Shown: positions 45,561 to 60,514, counted from the first letter of the stretch. The stretch: 64,000 bases of DNA from Acanthornis magna (GCA_036785705.1 JAWUZG010000135.1:4092001-4156000); one strand, 5' to 3'. The notes: generated by a model not told the origin, from the letters alone. Program-made: numbers and translations.

Positions 45561-47974
45561 AGAACCTCAAAAGGAAGAGTAGAAATTATTGGAAAAGAAA
45601 TTGGAAAACAGAGCAGGGAACATCAGTACCAGATCGTGGGTTGGTGGTTCTCTCACATTTGGACCCTTCTTCCCTCTCCGTTCACAGAGGCGTGGTAGAG
45701 CTGAATGAAGTATCTAGAAGAAGGATTGAAATTATGGAACAGTTTACATTCTAGAGAATCCTCAGTTTAGGACTCTCCAGGCTGGATAAGTCGACTGTGG
45801 AGAAATATATTTTTAAGCTGAGTTTTGTCAGCATTTACCACCTATACATTTCCTGGATTGAAAATACAAAAATTGAACATGCCTCTTTAAACAAACAAAC
45901 CAGCCCCCATCTCTAAAGAGTTTATGTATTATTTTAAAGTACATTTTCAAGAGAGTTGTGGAATTATTAAGCAATCTTGCATCAAACTTCTGGATCTTTA
46001 GCTGCTACTCTCACAGGATATACCTCAGTTCTCTTGCTGAGGGAACTGCACAAATATAGTGCATATTTTAAGAGTATGAAAACTGATATAAGCACAGATG
46101 GTGCTAAATTGTAGTTGCTGCATCCACGGCTTGAGCCTGCAGTAGTTTCTGGAAGTACCAAGAGTCCACCTTGCATCTTACTGTTTTGGTGGTTTTGTGT
46201 GAATTCCTGCCCTCAGATAAAGTGCTGTTTACATTAAAGTTCACGCTTTAATCAGAGACAAGCACAGCAGAAAAATTAAGGAGCTGTTTTGGCCAGAGTT
46301 GCTTTTGATGTTGGATTGCATGGAGTACAGAGCACTGATATGAGGGAGGAGAAGTGTGGAGGGCTCCTCTAAGCAAAGCACTTTCAACTTCCTCACCTTT
46401 ATTACAGTTATGGACAAAACAAATGAAAGCTTGCTTGTTTTGTTGTTTCCTGGCTTTGCCTGGGTTCTTCTAGGAGGTTTCTGTTTGAGTACAAGTGTAT
46501 TCTTCTCTGTGTTGCTGCTTCACACTTGGTTTTGTTCCATCAGGATGTTTGTTTAACAACCTGCTCCGCTGGCTGCTGTCCAGGTGAATGCTGGCATCTA
46601 GCAAATAGCAAAGCCATTTTCCCTCCAAGAATTAATATGTGTAAGGTTGTGGGGAGACAGATGGAGGAATTTAAATAATTGCATACCATTTAAATACACA
46701 TGGACCATGGGTGTGGTGTGGAATGTGGAGAGCAAAGGGCAGCTGGAATAGAGGACAGTTTGAGGGCTGGCTGTAGACCAGGACATTTGCAGGCTCAGAT
46801 GCACACCTGGTGAAAGTATGTCTGGACATAGTGGAAGAAAGGAGGTATATGGGCTCATCTGGGTTCTACCAGCCTTTTTGATCCTCTTGCTACTAAAAGC
46901 TATTTCGTGATGAGGAGAGTATGCGACCTTTAATGTTCACCAATAAGTCCCAGCTTTTTTGCTTCAGTGTCCTCAGTAAAAGCCTTTTAAATCAAAATTC
47001 TGCTCCCATTTCAGCATGGCTGGAAATGAAACTTGCTAAAACCTGATGAATAGGCTCTACCAGCTTTCTTTGCTCCATGTTTGATTGTTTCCTCGCTTGC
47101 ATAGCCTGTTTAATATCTCAGATATACTAATTTCTTTTCTATGTGTTGACATGCACTCTGCAGCACATCTTCTGGTATTCAGCTATTACATATATGATAA
47201 ATGAACACTCCAGGGTCAGGTATACTGAAAATCAATGCTGTTAATATGCAAACAAATGGCAGACCTGTAACCTCTCCAAAGGGAAAGCATCTCAGTAGCT
47301 ACAGGAATCAAAACCTTCATGATTTGGTGTTACCTTGTGAAATCTGCATTCAGAATGATAATTCAGGCTAATGGCTTCATGCTCCCGTGGGGCAGCTGAA
47401 ATAGATTCTGAAATGGCATAAGAAAAGGGTATAGTAAATAAACGCAATGAGCTGTCAAAGAATATTTCTACATCAAACAAGTCTCTGAACCTTTTTGTGC
47501 TTCATAATATGACCTTTTCTAGCTGCTCTGTTTTTTGCCTGAATCAGATCATGAAATGAAACACATTAGCTACAAAATAAAAATAATAATAATAATAAAC
47601 AACCATTTATATAGCCACTAAAAGTGTTAGAATATGGTAGAGAGAATTCTATTAATTTACAGTAGATTGGTGAGGATAAAACACCCTTTGATTGCAGTTG
47701 CTAAGCAACCCTTTTCTGAGCAGATGTAGGTACCATTCCTGTTTGTTTAACACCAGCCGTACTGGAGTCTGGCCGCAAAATATGTTACAGCAGCAGCAGG
47801 TAATAGCGAAGGAGAACAATTTTAGCATTGTGATGCTGAAGATCTTTCTCTTGCATCCTTCATGCATGAATAATACAAATGAGATTGCACGGAGAAAGCT
47901 TGACACATTGGATAAAATAAGCTTGTATTACCGTGTTTTCACCTGTTGCTCACAAGATTATTTGTTAAAAAAAA
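45561..47974. other. Non-coding stretch, nothing recognised
   Basis: AT-rich DNA with short open frames only. A small AAT microsatellite lies at 47576-47598. Confidence 0.55.
47576..47598 (+). repeat. AAT microsatellite
   Basis: About seven AAT units preceded by AAA. Confidence 0.9.
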
Positions 47975-48120
47975 AAGTCATTATTCCCATTCTGCATGTG
48001 TGGAAATGGGACACAGAAATGTTAGACTTCCCTATCAAAAGCTGCTGTAGCTGCTCATTAGGCAGCATCAGGGCTGAAAGCAGACCCCTGGTCTTCTCAG
48101 CCCCATACTCAGTGGTCTGT
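47975..48120 (+). mobile_element. Ancient MIR/CORE-SINE-like relic
   Basis: The order of motifs follows the MIR-type SINE core and tail: CCCATTCTGCATGTGTGGAA, then GGGACACAGAAATGTTAGAC, a region resembling the CACAGCTAGT part, and then GACCCCTGGTCTTCTCAGCC with CAGTGGTCTG. It is highly diverged, as expected for an element of this age in birds. The 161-codon open frame across it (47692-48177) is probably incidental. Confidence 0.5.
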
Positions 48121-51100
48121 GTAGAGTTCAAAAGATATATTTGTCCTCAGAGTAATACACTCCAGCCAGCTATGTAGGATGATTTTGTGGTATTTATTTT
48201 ACAGGAAACATCATTCATATTCAAGGGATTGTATCAGTGCTTAGAAAGACAATAACCAGAGTATATAAAGAAATGTGATCTATGCTTCTGTATAAACACT
48301 GGTGTAACATATGTTTTTGTCATTTATACTTAACTCCCAGAATGTACTTACTTATGTTATTTACTTTTACAATCCAAAATTAAGTATATTTTATTCCAGA
48401 CAAAGAGTGAGAGAGCAATCTGTTTGGATGTCTATTGAAAATTCATGTTCAGGGTGTTAAAGTGTAGTGATTTCCTTCCAGAAGACCTCAGACTCAGAAG
48501 GCCAAATGTATGCAAAGAACACTTGCTCCAGAGGATCTTTGCCATTGGGAGTGGTGAAAATAACACTCTTTTGCTGCATGTTGTGATGGCTTTTGGCATG
48601 GGCATGTGAATGAGGCAAAGATATAAAAGAGGAAAAGGGTTCATCATCCCATCCAATTTTTATACTACAAAAAATTAAACCGTAATTTAGAGAATATGAG
48701 GTTCAATTACTGCCGTCGGTACTGAGTACAAGGTGATATCTGTGATAGTGTTCAGTTTGTCTTTTGTTAGTTTCACAGGTTGTGAGCAGGCTTTTTGTTT
48801 TTAACCCCTGGATATAGGAGGGGGGGATCTGCCTTCTCTTTGGCAGGGGAAAGAGAATTTGGAGACGGGACGTTTTCCTCAGCTTAAAAGAAATAATGAT
48901 CTCTTCAGAAGAAACTAATCTGGGTTTGATGATTTGGGTTTATGGTCTGTACCCTTTCATGTGTGCAGCTGTGGCTGCTTGTAGGAAAGCTGGGGTGTCC
49001 CAGGAGTGACATAGGCAGGGCATCCTTAGTTATTCTGAAAAGTGCCTATTTCCACAGCCTGGGAGGGTAAGGGGAGGACTGAGTGCTGGGGGAGAGCTGG
49101 AGGCAGAAGTCCCCAAAGAGTTTTAGCCACAGGTATTCTGGTTTTGTTTCTTTAATTAATCAGTGCATGGTAAACTTCCTTCCCAATTTGTCATCATTTG
49201 AGTAATTATGTCTAATACAGCTGAGGGTTCCCGAGGTGATCGGTGTTTTCAGTACCATGCAGACAAGCTATAAGGTGAGAGCTCTGGGGCTGGGGACAGC
49301 CCCACAAACAGGTCTGAGCTGCTGCATGGTGAAAGAACTTCTCAGGGAGAAATGGGACTTCTCAGGACTGAAATCCAGTAGGCAGAGAAAACACATGCCC
49401 AGAATTATAATTTGAGCTTGGTGATATTTATTATAATGCTAGCAGTTTTGTTTGTTTGTTTATTTTCTTATTTTTTGAAAAGGTAAATGCTTAAAAAAAT
49501 GGCTTTGCCTGGGAATTCAGAAGTTTTGAAGTGGAAATTTTGTGTTGTGATAGGTATTTTTAAAGCTTATGCAGCTCCAGAGGAATGGAGTTGACCTCTT
49601 AAATAAGTTTACGCAATAATACCATCTATATGTTCAGAAATTAAATGAATGTTCAAGAAGGAACGAGCTTTCAGTACAGCTGCAGCTTTGACAAAAGAAA
49701 ATGTAGTTTTATAAAGGCCCACATAAGGGTGAAAGAACACTGATTATTAACCTGCCCATCGAGTCATTGTAGTGCTTTCATCAGAACTAACAGTGAAGAT
49801 GTTTTATAAACATAAATACACAAATATTTATGAAACAGGACTTGCAATGTATTTCTGTTCATAACAATCTTGACCTCACTGTTCAACCCTTACCAGAGTT
49901 CTTCTAGTTTCTCTTGCATAGCATAGTATCTGTTTGTTTTTCTCCAGTTAATCAGTTAATCAGGTGGGGTTTAAGTGTTGTACTAATCACAAACAATGTT
50001 AATGAAGATGGCTTACAGTCCTTTTGCATGTTGTAAATTCTTTCTTTTTCCTCCCCAGAAGACAGGTAAGAAGGAGCCTCTGAGGTATGAGAAATGAAAG
50101 TGTATTTTAAAAAAATTAATAGAAATACACATTTATATTTTTGAGTAATCTTTTCTTTAAATTGTCTGTGAATATATTTCGGTCATGAAGCTTAAGGGAA
50201 TAACTCCGTTATGTCTAAGAGGTCCTTTTAGAGCTCAGTTTCTATCATCCCAACTATTAAAACCTCATGAAATGAACAGGTGTAGTGCCACCAAGAAAAC
50301 CCTCATCTCTGGAGCACACTTTGATATAGTTTTGGTATGGTGTAAAAGAAATGTTTGTACTTCAGTTGCTTGGTATGAATGGCAGTAACTTTTCAGTTTC
50401 ATGGAGCAGTGCAATACTTGGTCTCAAGGTGTACAGTCTCCTTTCCTTTACACATGTACTTTACATTAATAATAATGAGTATTACACATTTGGATTATCA
50501 TTAGGCTATTTTGAAAAAACTTTCAGTAATTTCTTAGATGAATTCTTATTTAGTGTTTGAAGTGTGTTGAAAGGTACAGATGATTTTGACCATGAGAAAA
50601 GGAAAGGAATTCTGCAGAAATTAGCTGTTTTCAGTGCTTTATTCCAGTTGAGAATTAGATAATTTATTAAAAAGACAAAAGCTAATCTTTCCCACTCTGT
50701 AAAAGTCATTACCATTTAACAACTGCTGGAGGACTTGTATGAAGTACTTTAGAGGTCTCAATTCAGTTTCTAGAGCGCAGATGTCTTTAAAGTACCACAA
50801 ATATCCTAGAAATTATGGTATTTTAGCCCTTGTGTTTTGAGCAGATGATCTACGTGTTATGGATGTGGAGAGGGAAGCTGACTAATTTTGCCAAACCAGG
50901 CATGTCTTTTGTCCAATACCTTATATTCTGGGATTCGAGTGAGAAGTGAAGAAGTGCTGAGGCAGCAATTGCAGTCATCCAGTTTAACACAGAGCAGAGG
51001 GAGTGTGACTGTGATTTAGGAATAAAAGAACGTGATAAGTAAGTTTTGGACATTAGCTGCTCTGCTAATGTACTATTTTGTGTGACAGGAATGGGTATAT

Positions 51101-54100
51101 AGATTTCTGTCCCTGAAATTGTTCATTTTTTGCTTCACTGAATGAAAGTTGTTGAAATCATAACTTTTGTCTCTGTCAGCTTACTTTCATTAGCCTTATT
51201 CATAATACAAAATCTCCTCAGTCTATGATAGTTTATGTTTAAAAGATCTGTAGTTATTTTCAGATTGCTTTTATTCAGTTCCCCATCCATTAAGCTTTTT
51301 TGTAACATCCTGTTTTTTCACCAGTGGCTGTAATTTTCATGTGCTTTGTTTAAAGTTCTGCTTGTTATTTTTGTTTTCCTGTCTCCTGAATTTGTGACTG
51401 TAGAGCATCTCCTGTATAACTTCCTCTGGTTTAAACTTTTCACTGATTTTGATGGACAGTCCTCCTTTTTATTGATTATTTTCATCTGAATCAGAGTATG
51501 AAAACACACTAGGCAGATGCTACAGTCCATCTAGTCATGTGTTTCAGCTTGCTATTTATTTTCAGTACCAGGCAATTTGTGTGTTTGCCCTTACTGTTTA
51601 ATGGGATTCCTTCTCCTGGAGCTGGGACTAATTTTCTTTTCATTGTGCTGCAATTTCAAGAGATTCTGAAAAACAAATAGTAACACATGAATTTCATAGA
51701 CATCCTACTGCGTACTGAAAATGGAGGAGGACAGGAACATGAAGGAAATGGATGAAAAATTAGAGTCCTTGATACAGGCAAAAGGCAAAAGCTCGGTTTT
51801 TTGGATACAACGTGGACAATTAGTGTAGTCGACACTGTTCAAAAGATAGAAGGGTAACACAGATTAAGGTGAAAAGAATTTTAAAAATCTTTGTTAGGAA
51901 AAAAGTACTCTTAGTTGACTTAAAGTGTGGTCAGATAATTAGAATATAATTTTATAATTTTAAAATTAGATGGTACACTTGACTGCAGCCAAAATTTAGC
52001 ACCCAAACTGTCTCATCCTGTGAGGGGACCAGAGTATTTTGATGTAATTTGTGGTTAAAATTTTCATGTCTCTTCTGTAGACCAGCATAAATCTGTTTCT
52101 TTCTTGTTTCTATAGCTTTAGTCTGCAAACCAGTCAACATCACTGTGAGAGAATGATGGTCTCCATACAGGGTGGTCTTGAACACACAGTGATTATTCAA
52201 AGTTGTAGAACAGTCAGCTAATCATGACACCAGCCTTTCTTCCTCATTTTCTAGTGGCAACATTTTAGAAAGCCCGTGGACTCCTGTAATATGAGTGGTT
52301 TTGGTCATGGTTAATAATGGCTGATGCTTTTTCTGACTCTTGCCTCTCCTAGCATCAGAAACTAAATATATATTTTTTTTAAAAAAGTTTTCTGTTTTGC
52401 TTACATTTAAAAAAATACTCCAAAAATAAAACAATCTTGATTTGTCACCTGTTATCTATTATTTGTCAGAAGGAATGACAAATATACTCATCTAATAAAT
52501 CCTGAAGTAAGGATCCAGTGCAGCCAGTGCCTAAATTGCTTTTGGGTATTACAGTGGATAAAAATCTAGAAAAGGAATTGAGTATTGATTTTCCTAATCT
52601 GTTTTGATTTTGAATCAACAGAAAATGCATACACATGCAGCGCCCATACCAAAAAAGCTTCTTTTTAGGTCTGAACTTTCTTACATGCTTATATATATCT
52701 GCACAAAATATACAAAGATCTCACTTCTCTCATTTGCAAATATTTTGCATTGAGTCTGCATTTATTTTGACATAGAAAACCCTAAAGCATTCCCTTAAAG
52801 TCACTACCACTCTTGCTATCATCACCAGGCTTTAAAATTGTGTCTTAGATTTTGCTAAGTCCCTTACTTAAGTAATATTTTATTGGTTTAAAGCCTGAAT
52901 CTCAACTTCTGCTTTTATTTATGTTTGATTGGCTTTCTTCCTGCTGTGTCTGGAGTGGTATATGCATCTGCAAATGATCTGAGTTTGCTAATGCGGAGAT
53001 TTATAGGTGTCTTTTTTCCCCCTCAACAAAATACCAGAAATTAATGTAAAATACTTGTTTACCTGCACTTAGAAGTATTTTATAAACACCTGTGAAGAAA
53101 CTAACCAGAATGTATGTGTTCTGGTCACCAGTTAATACATTTCTATGTTCCCACAGACTTGCTATAACCCAAGTTGTAGTCATGAGTAACCCTGCCTTTT
53201 GGAGAAATTAATTTAGAACCCCCTTATTTTGATTTTTTTATTACAGTGGGACCTGTCAGGTTAGATGCTTTGTTGTGCTTAACTGCTGATGGTGGCAACT
53301 TAGGCTTTAAACAACTTTGAAACCACTTGTGCTTGATCTGGAACTTAGTGAAGCAGATGGAAAGTCTGCAAGATGAAAATGGTGTATTGAGAACAGTAAG
53401 TCAGCAGGTCTTTGCAGAGATAGGCTGGTAGTGGGTCAGTGTGGGGCAAGTTAAAGAGACTCCAGGGACTGCTCTGCCTGAAATCTTCTAAAGATCCCAA
53501 GCTATAGAACAAGCTTCAACTTGGAGGAAGTTTGGATTTGCCTTTAAGTTTTGCAACACAAGCTTTTCTTTAATTTTTTATACTACTTTGTTGTACAAAG
53601 CACATGAGATAAAGCGAGATGCTTGCAGCTGGATATGATTAGCATATATTTATGCTGCTAATTGAACATTATGCAAATTGTATTCTCTCCTGGTTAGCTC
53701 ATTGAGCACTGGATATGAGGTTTCTCTCAGCAGAGTGTGAGTCCTTCTTCTGTAATTGTTTCATACTTGCAGAAATTAAAATTGCTCTGTCTTGTCACAC
53801 TTTTTACCATGTTTCTTTTAATATTGTAATTATATGGAAGTTTCTAAATGAGAAACACAACCCCAACTGGCAATTATTTGAAAAAAATATTTTGTGAAAG
53901 GTTCAGATTTATTGCCTCCCCGCAAAGGCTCAGGGACTTTGATTTTTGGGCCAGTCAGACTTGCAAGAATTTTTTTTGTTTACAATGAGCTGAAGATGGT
54001 GGGGGGGCTTATTTTGATCTTTTATGTGTGTAAATCAGGAAAACTTTGAAGTTTGTGTGGGGTTAAAACCAGTGCGACTCTGATGAGATTCAGACTGCTG

Positions 54101-57100
54101 TTGTTTCTGTAAGAGATGTGTGGGGACCTTATGCTTGTGCTGCTGGACCTGTGACCTGAGCAGCCGTGGCTGGAGCCAGAGCCACCTCCTGCAGATCCCT
54201 GCACCTCCCTTGCTGCCGAAATGCCTTTTCCTCTTCAGCATGTGATTATGTGCACATCCACTTACCAAATGCCTAAAAGGAGCTGAAACAGCTGCTGAAG
54301 CACTGCTGACGTTTTCCTTTCCTTCTATTCTAAATGGACAAACAGTGACTTTAGTGCAGTGTCTTGCTATGAATTACTGGGGCCATGAAAGCTCCCATTA
54401 CAGCCCTTCTCACAACTCAACCAGCACAATGGGCAAAATCACAGATTTCCCTGATGGATTGCACAGCTCTGCACTCACACAAAGTCTGCGGATCTAAGGG
54501 ATGGCAGTGCTTTGCAGGGGTAAAAAAACCACTTTTCAGTTGTTAGCACAAAGCTAAATAACAATCCCTTCTATTTAATAGAAAAAAGCCTGGGAGAAAA
54601 TGGCCCCATGCTGAGCCCAGCTGTGATTTTGGTGGTGGGGGAGTGCAGGAGGGCAGGCACTGTTTTTCTGCCAAGACCTTGACTGTGGGAGTTGCTCCAT
54701 CTTCCCAGCTTTTGTTGGTCAGAAATGAAGACCAGCAGGGGATTGTGTGAAGCCTACAGGGCCATGCTGTGGGGGCTTTCTCAGCTAGAGATGTTTTTGT
54801 TGGGAGTGGTTTTACTTCAGTTAATGTATTTGAGCAGACTTGTTAGTGCTGTTTCGTCAACAGGTGGCACCCAGACATAGTCTGTACACGGTTTTCTTGG
54901 TTGGGAGAGCTGGTTTTTTATGCTTCAGTGACAGTGTGGCCATAGTGGTTCACTTTGTGTGATCAGCTTCTGGAGGGAGGACCCACAACCATGAGGAATG
55001 CTGGCATGTGGCCTTTGGTTTTGAGTAACATCCTCATGGTCAAATGCAGCCATAATAAACAATCCAGTGTGAGTGTCTTCACCCATGGCAGGGGTTCTGA
55101 TGTGTAACTGTAAACACTGGGAACATCCCTGCTCTCAGGAGGAATTTAGGAGATGTACCTCCGCTGCTGCCATTGCTTTTAAGGTACTGTAGGTTTGCCT
55201 GGTTGTAGCATCTTCCTTTTTCAACCAGATTCAATTGGATCAGGCCAGTTTCCTTGACTTGAATGTATTATTCCTATGCTTTCTATATTAATGAAATTAA
55301 TTGAATATAGTGTCAACAGTGGCATTTTTGTCTCTGTGTGTGAGGCAAACAGCTGTGAAGTCGGTCAGACTTCACATGTCCTGTGAGCAAGTGTGACATA
55401 ACTGGGAGGTAACAGTTGTGGACAGAGTCCACTGTTTAGTGAAGCACTCTAGAACCCTGAGAGATGAAAGGCAGTGCATAAATGTGAAATATTATAATTA
55501 GTGAGCAGGATCATTGCCAAAAACCTCTTATTGTTCTCATTTGCAGGAATGTGTGCTGCTCTCTTAATTTAAAAAGTAATTCAGATAGCTTAAGAAGGTT
55601 TATTGGCTCAGTGAGGGAGAACCTTAGCTAAGAGGGATGTTAGAAGCACCTTTTTTCATTCTTATTAAAAAAGCTCAAATATGGGGGAAAAATTGTCTTG
55701 TAACGGCCAGGTGGCCTTACAAGGTTTTTTCCTATGTTTACTGAGTCCACTTTGCTAAATCCACCTTTGTGGTGTGGTGTGCTCTCATGCAAAGATCCCC
55801 CAACAAAGTTGAAATGCTCAAATATTTTTAAGATCATTGTTTTTGAGACATTTATGGTTTTATGTTTTCAAAGCTAGGGTCTGTGCAGCTAGCTGACAAT
55901 ATAAAACGGAAGTAGTTCAACCCTTGCAGGGAAGCAGGAGTGAGCGGTGTATGCTAAAGTTAACCCAAAGTATGAAAATGTCATGAGATGTGCATAAGAA
56001 ATGTAGACTGAAATAACTTCCCCCAAATCTTGGGTTAATTTAGTTTTTAGTTGGGGCTTATTTTGTAATTTTGTAGTGGTTTTTGATCTGTTAATGCTGA
56101 TGAACTCTTTGATGTTTCTGACTTTTACTTTGTTTTACTTTCTAGAAGTTAAGATGTTAGAAAAAAATGCATGTCTTTGGGACAAAGACAAAATCAAGAG
56201 CCTTATATCATTGTAGGAGTATTTCTAACGTCCCTATTTTTGTATATCACCATCTGCAATGTGTGTTTGGCTTGAAAACCTGACTCAAGGACACTGTCTG
56301 CTCCTGGCCTCTCCTCTTTGTCCAGAAAGAAAGGCGACAAAGCAGATATCTTACCAATCCTTATTCAGAGGCTGCACTTCTTGGGCTTTAAAGGAAGGTG
56401 AGGTAGGTGTCCCTCTTGTCCTACCATTCCAGCACCATAGTTCATCCGAGAGGGAGCAGTTTGCTAAATTTTTGGTAGCTTCAGCTTATATAATTACCTG
56501 TAGCCAAATTCTGGTCATAATTAATGTACTATAGAGATATTTGGCCATAGACCTGGGAAGGATAATAAGGCTGTAGAGGCAGCACTTTTACAGGTTGCAT
56601 TATTTTTCTATCTTTAGTACTAAATGGGCAAGGTAAAATGTGTTGAATTCTCCTTGCATGTAAACAGCTAAGTCTAATTTCCAGGTTCTAGCTTCTCTTT
56701 TGTAGAGGTTAGACCAAAACAGGAAGCAGGAGGGAAAAAAAGAGAATAAAATGGCATGCATCTTTCTTTCAATGTTTTCTAAACTATACCAAGGTCAGCA
56801 GGCCAGAACAGTTGGTATTACTGTACCTTTCCTGGCATTATTAAATGTTTTGCATCCTGTTCATATACCATCTGTTTAGTTGTTCAGTGATATAATGACC
56901 AAAATGAAAAGCAAAGACATTTGCACTGGCATTGTATAAAATAGACTGCTGGAAATTCAGAGCAGTTCCTTGCCTACTTTGAGTAAGATCCCTTGTTTAT
57001 TCTGGTAAATGACTCACTTGGGCAGTTACTGCCAGCATTTTGGAAGATTGCATGCCCAGCATTTTTACATGCTGAATGTTCAGCATGTATATACAGCATG

Positions 57101-57539
57101 TTATATAGTTGAAACTGGCACACACAAGGACTAGATTTTCAAAGGTCCTTGGATTTCACACAGGTTTTGCACTAAGGCTGCATTCCCAAAAAACTGAATA
57201 TCAACAAGAACTCCTATTTTGAAAAGCCTGACAGCTTAGAAAGAATTGTTTTGTTGCCTAAAATAAAATGAAGCAAGAGTTTGCTTCCTGGCAGTGTCTG
57301 CAGAGGATGGGAAAATTCTGGCCAGGGAGAGTAGTAACAGATAACTGTTGCTCTTGGTTGCTCCTTTGAAGTGTGAGCACTCTGAGAAAGCCTAACTCTT
57401 TTCAGGAGCGACGTCCTCCCAAAGTGAGCTCTTACACCTAGACTGGAGGAAATCTGGCATATATGGAAAAAAGAAGGCAAACCCCACACTTTTAAGGCTG
57501 TGGAAAATAATGCGTATTCTTTGTATTGTTTAACCAAAT
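48121..57539. other. Gene-poor stretch, nothing recognised
   Basis: AT-rich sequence with short, unremarkable open frames on both strands. A cluster of AGCATGT-like words lies near 57050-57105. No repeat family, RNA gene or exon could be supported by reading. Confidence 0.5.
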
Positions 57540-57605
57540 ACAGAGATTGTTGTCCAGAGAGCTGGTGGATGCCCTGGACACGTTCAAGGTCAGGTTGGGC
57601 GAGGC
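57540..57605 (+). mobile_element. Short CR1 LINE internal fragment
   Basis: TTGTCCAGAGAGCTGGTGGA followed by GACACGTTCAAGGTCAGGTT fits the CR1 segment that normally reads CCCAGAGAAGCTGTGG...GTTCAAGGCCAGGTTGG. It ends abruptly after GGGCGAGGCT. Confidence 0.5.
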
Positions 57606-57835
57606 TCACCCCAAATGTTGTGGGTGTGGAATGGCAGCACCTTTTCATTCCATATGATCTTCGGGTGTGTTCCCCTGTATACTGATTGCATAAGGACAAG
57701 CCGGGGTAGAACACTCTGAACAACACAACTCTTAATCAGCTATCAGTTCTCACTTTTCCCACACACAGACTGTTTGATTGGCCTTTACACTGAGAAATTT
57801 CTACAAAAGGGAAGGCAATAGAGCCTTTATTTCAG

Positions 57836-58523
57836 ACTCAAGTTCTGCAGTACCTCATGTGAACAGGCTGAGAGCAGCCCTGGGGAGAAGGACTTAGGGG
57901 TGCTGGTGGATGTGAGGCTGGACATGAGCCAGCCAAGAAAATCCAAAATGCCCTGAGCTGCATCAAAGAGAGAGTGGCCAGTGGGGTGAGGGAGAGGATT
58001 CTGCCCCTCTCCTTTGGTGAGACCCCAGCTGGGGTGCTGCATCCAGCTCTGGGGTTCTGAGCACAGCAAGGACTTGGACCTGTTGGAGTGAGTCCAAAGA
58101 GCACCACAGAGATGATCAGAGGGATGGAGCACTTCTGTGAAGAAAGACAAAGAGAATTGGGATTGTTCAGCCTGGGGAAGAGGTGGCCTTGGGGAGATCT
58201 TGTTGCAGCCTTCCAAGACCTAAAGGGAGCCTAAGAAATACAAAGAAGGGCTTTTTCCAAGGGGAAATGTCTTTAAACTGAAAGAGAGTAGATTTTGATT
58301 AGATATGAGGAAGAAATTCTCTACTGGGAGGATGGTGAGGCATTGGAACAGTTTTCCCAGAAAAGGTGTATATGTCCCATCCCTGAAAGTGTAAAAGCCC
58401 AGGTTAAGTGAGGGTTTGAACAACCTGGTCTAGTGGAAAGTGTCCCTGCTCATGTCAAGGTGGTTGGAATTAAATGATCTTTAAGGTCTCTTCCAACCAA
58501 GCCATTCTATGATTCTGTGATTT
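57836..58523 (+). mobile_element. 5'-truncated CR1 LINE, 3' end intact
   Basis: A nearly continuous match to the avian CR1 3' portion. It starts near CTCAAGTTCTGCAGTACCTC and passes the segments GATCAGAGGGATGGAGCACT, TTGGGATTGTTCAGCCTGGG and AACCTGGTCTAGTGGAAAGT. It ends with CTTCCAACCAAGCCATTCTA and the ATTCTGTGATTT tail typical of CR1, which lacks poly-A. ORF2 is fragmented by indels, so the copy is dead. It gives the best single indication of an avian genome. Confidence 0.9.
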
Positions 58524-60514
58524 AAGATAATAAATGGTAAAATTTCTGTAATTAAAAAAATAAGGTTTCCTTTCTGATAATGACAATTACATGAAATCTA
58601 TAAACAAAAATTACAATGTATTTAAAGTGGTTTTGTGTTTGTGTGGACGAGTCAAGGGTAACTTCTGAATGAGTTTTAATAAAGGTAAGTGCATGCTGGA
58701 GGTACTATAAAAATCCCAGTTTGCTGATGAAACTGATAAATTATGAAAATTGATGCCAATAATTTATTTTACTGTTGATACTGAGATTAGCACTTGCAGA
58801 CAGAGAGTTAAAGTTCATCATTTAAGAGTGCCAGAGGCACTGCTGGGCTATGTTTACAAGCCTTTTAATGACTCTGGTAGGTGATGCCACATGAATATTC
58901 GTTTTAATGGCATATATTGGTAGGCGAAAAATTGCGACTTGCACGATATAGCCGTCTCTTAAAAATTAAATGAACATATGGTAAATGATAGGCATTTTAA
59001 AGAAGCTCCAAATAGTTTCATTACAGTTAGCTGGCAGTGATGGAATTGAAGAGTAATAAGGAGGGAAAGAAAAGCTTTCCTTCTGTGTGCAGACTGAAAC
59101 TGTGATTACACTGGTATCTCATGTACAGGATAAGTGGGAAGGGAGGGCTCATACCATGTGAAATTGCTGACAAATGTTAAAATCAGTCCTGTATCATGTG
59201 CAGAGGCTTTAATCATGTTGCTGACTGCATCTCTTTTTGTGAAAGGGGACACGTCTTGCCTTTGAGGACATTTACCTGGCTGGAAAAGCCTTGTTTCCAA
59301 TTGTTATGCAGAGCCGCGTGTCATCCCATTGCTGCAGACTGTGAGCTCGTGATAAGAGCTAATTGACTCGCAATTCCTTATTTGCATCGCATTTTTGATT
59401 CCTGGAAATCAATGAGCAACCTGAAAGTCATGACATTGTAGAGGTCAGTGTGTGCACACACACGCCAGCAACCACAGAATTTGATTAGCTGAAATGGTGA
59501 CAGGGTTTTTGTACATTTTTTTAGCTTTGATATGAAAAAGAGTTGGACAAGGTAGGTCTGGCTGAGAAGTGTTTGCTTATCATCTTTTTTTCTCTCTCAT
59601 AAAACTGCCGGCAGTCTACTCAGGTGCCTTTAAAACTTGTACTGCTGACAGCAGTTGGAGTTTCTGGGGAAGTGCTATGATGCTGAGGAAGCAAGTTTAA
59701 TAATTTCTGACGTTGATCATATGCTGGTTAAAGAATGTAGGATTTTCAGGACAAGCCTGAGAAAAGATAGGCCACTGAGGAAGATGCTCTACTACTAAAA
59801 ACATGTGCTGAAAGCCTGAGGAGTAACTTTTTGTTCTTCTGGAACAACAACTGTTGTTTCATGCTAAGCAGGAGTTCTGATGGAAATTCATATAGATTTT
59901 CAGGTTCTGCAAAGCCATATGAGGTATTTTGCATGAGTAATGATCACTCCGAAAAAGAGCCTTTCTGCAGTAAGCTTAAAATCTAGGAGTGTGAATCAAA
60001 TATAATGCACTGTACATACATCATCATAAGTGGTCTTGATACCCCAGAAAAAGTTTCTCTACACCGATCATTTTCATTAACAAGTTGCATGTGAGAAAGG
60101 TCAGTAATCCTTGTTCACACAGTGTCTCTAAATTGTCTATTAAAGTGCCTGTTAACAGTGACATCTTTTTTGAGAGGGAAAAGCCACTTGTTTATGTCTT
60201 TTGTCACTAATATGCTGAATGAAGTATTGAACTGAATGGAATGAGGTGGTGTCAGGGGCCAATGATGAAAGAAAAAGAATTGACAAAAGAGAAGGAAATG
60301 ATACAGAGAATATGGAAATAAGCAGAAAGCAGAAATCTGTGTGGAAATGGAAAAGTGATCAAGATATCTACAATTAATTCAGGCTAGGTGACACTGGGAA
60401 AAGGAGGCTTCAGAAATCTGCTACTGCGTTTTTGTTTCTGATTTCTTTAAACACGTGTAGTAGAAGAAAAATATTGCCAAATACAGGAAAGGCTGAAAAG
60501 AAAGTAAATCAAGG
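58524..60514. other. Non-coding stretch, nothing recognised
   Basis: AT-rich with no recognised repeat or gene. Confidence 0.55.

Noticed and set aside
47692..48177. 161-codon plus-strand open frame
   Set aside because: It crosses a probable ancient MIR-like SINE, and the translation has no domain.
57214..58216. Minus-strand open frames over the CR1 region
   Set aside because: They are antisense to recognisable CR1 sequence or to unique DNA without protein features.
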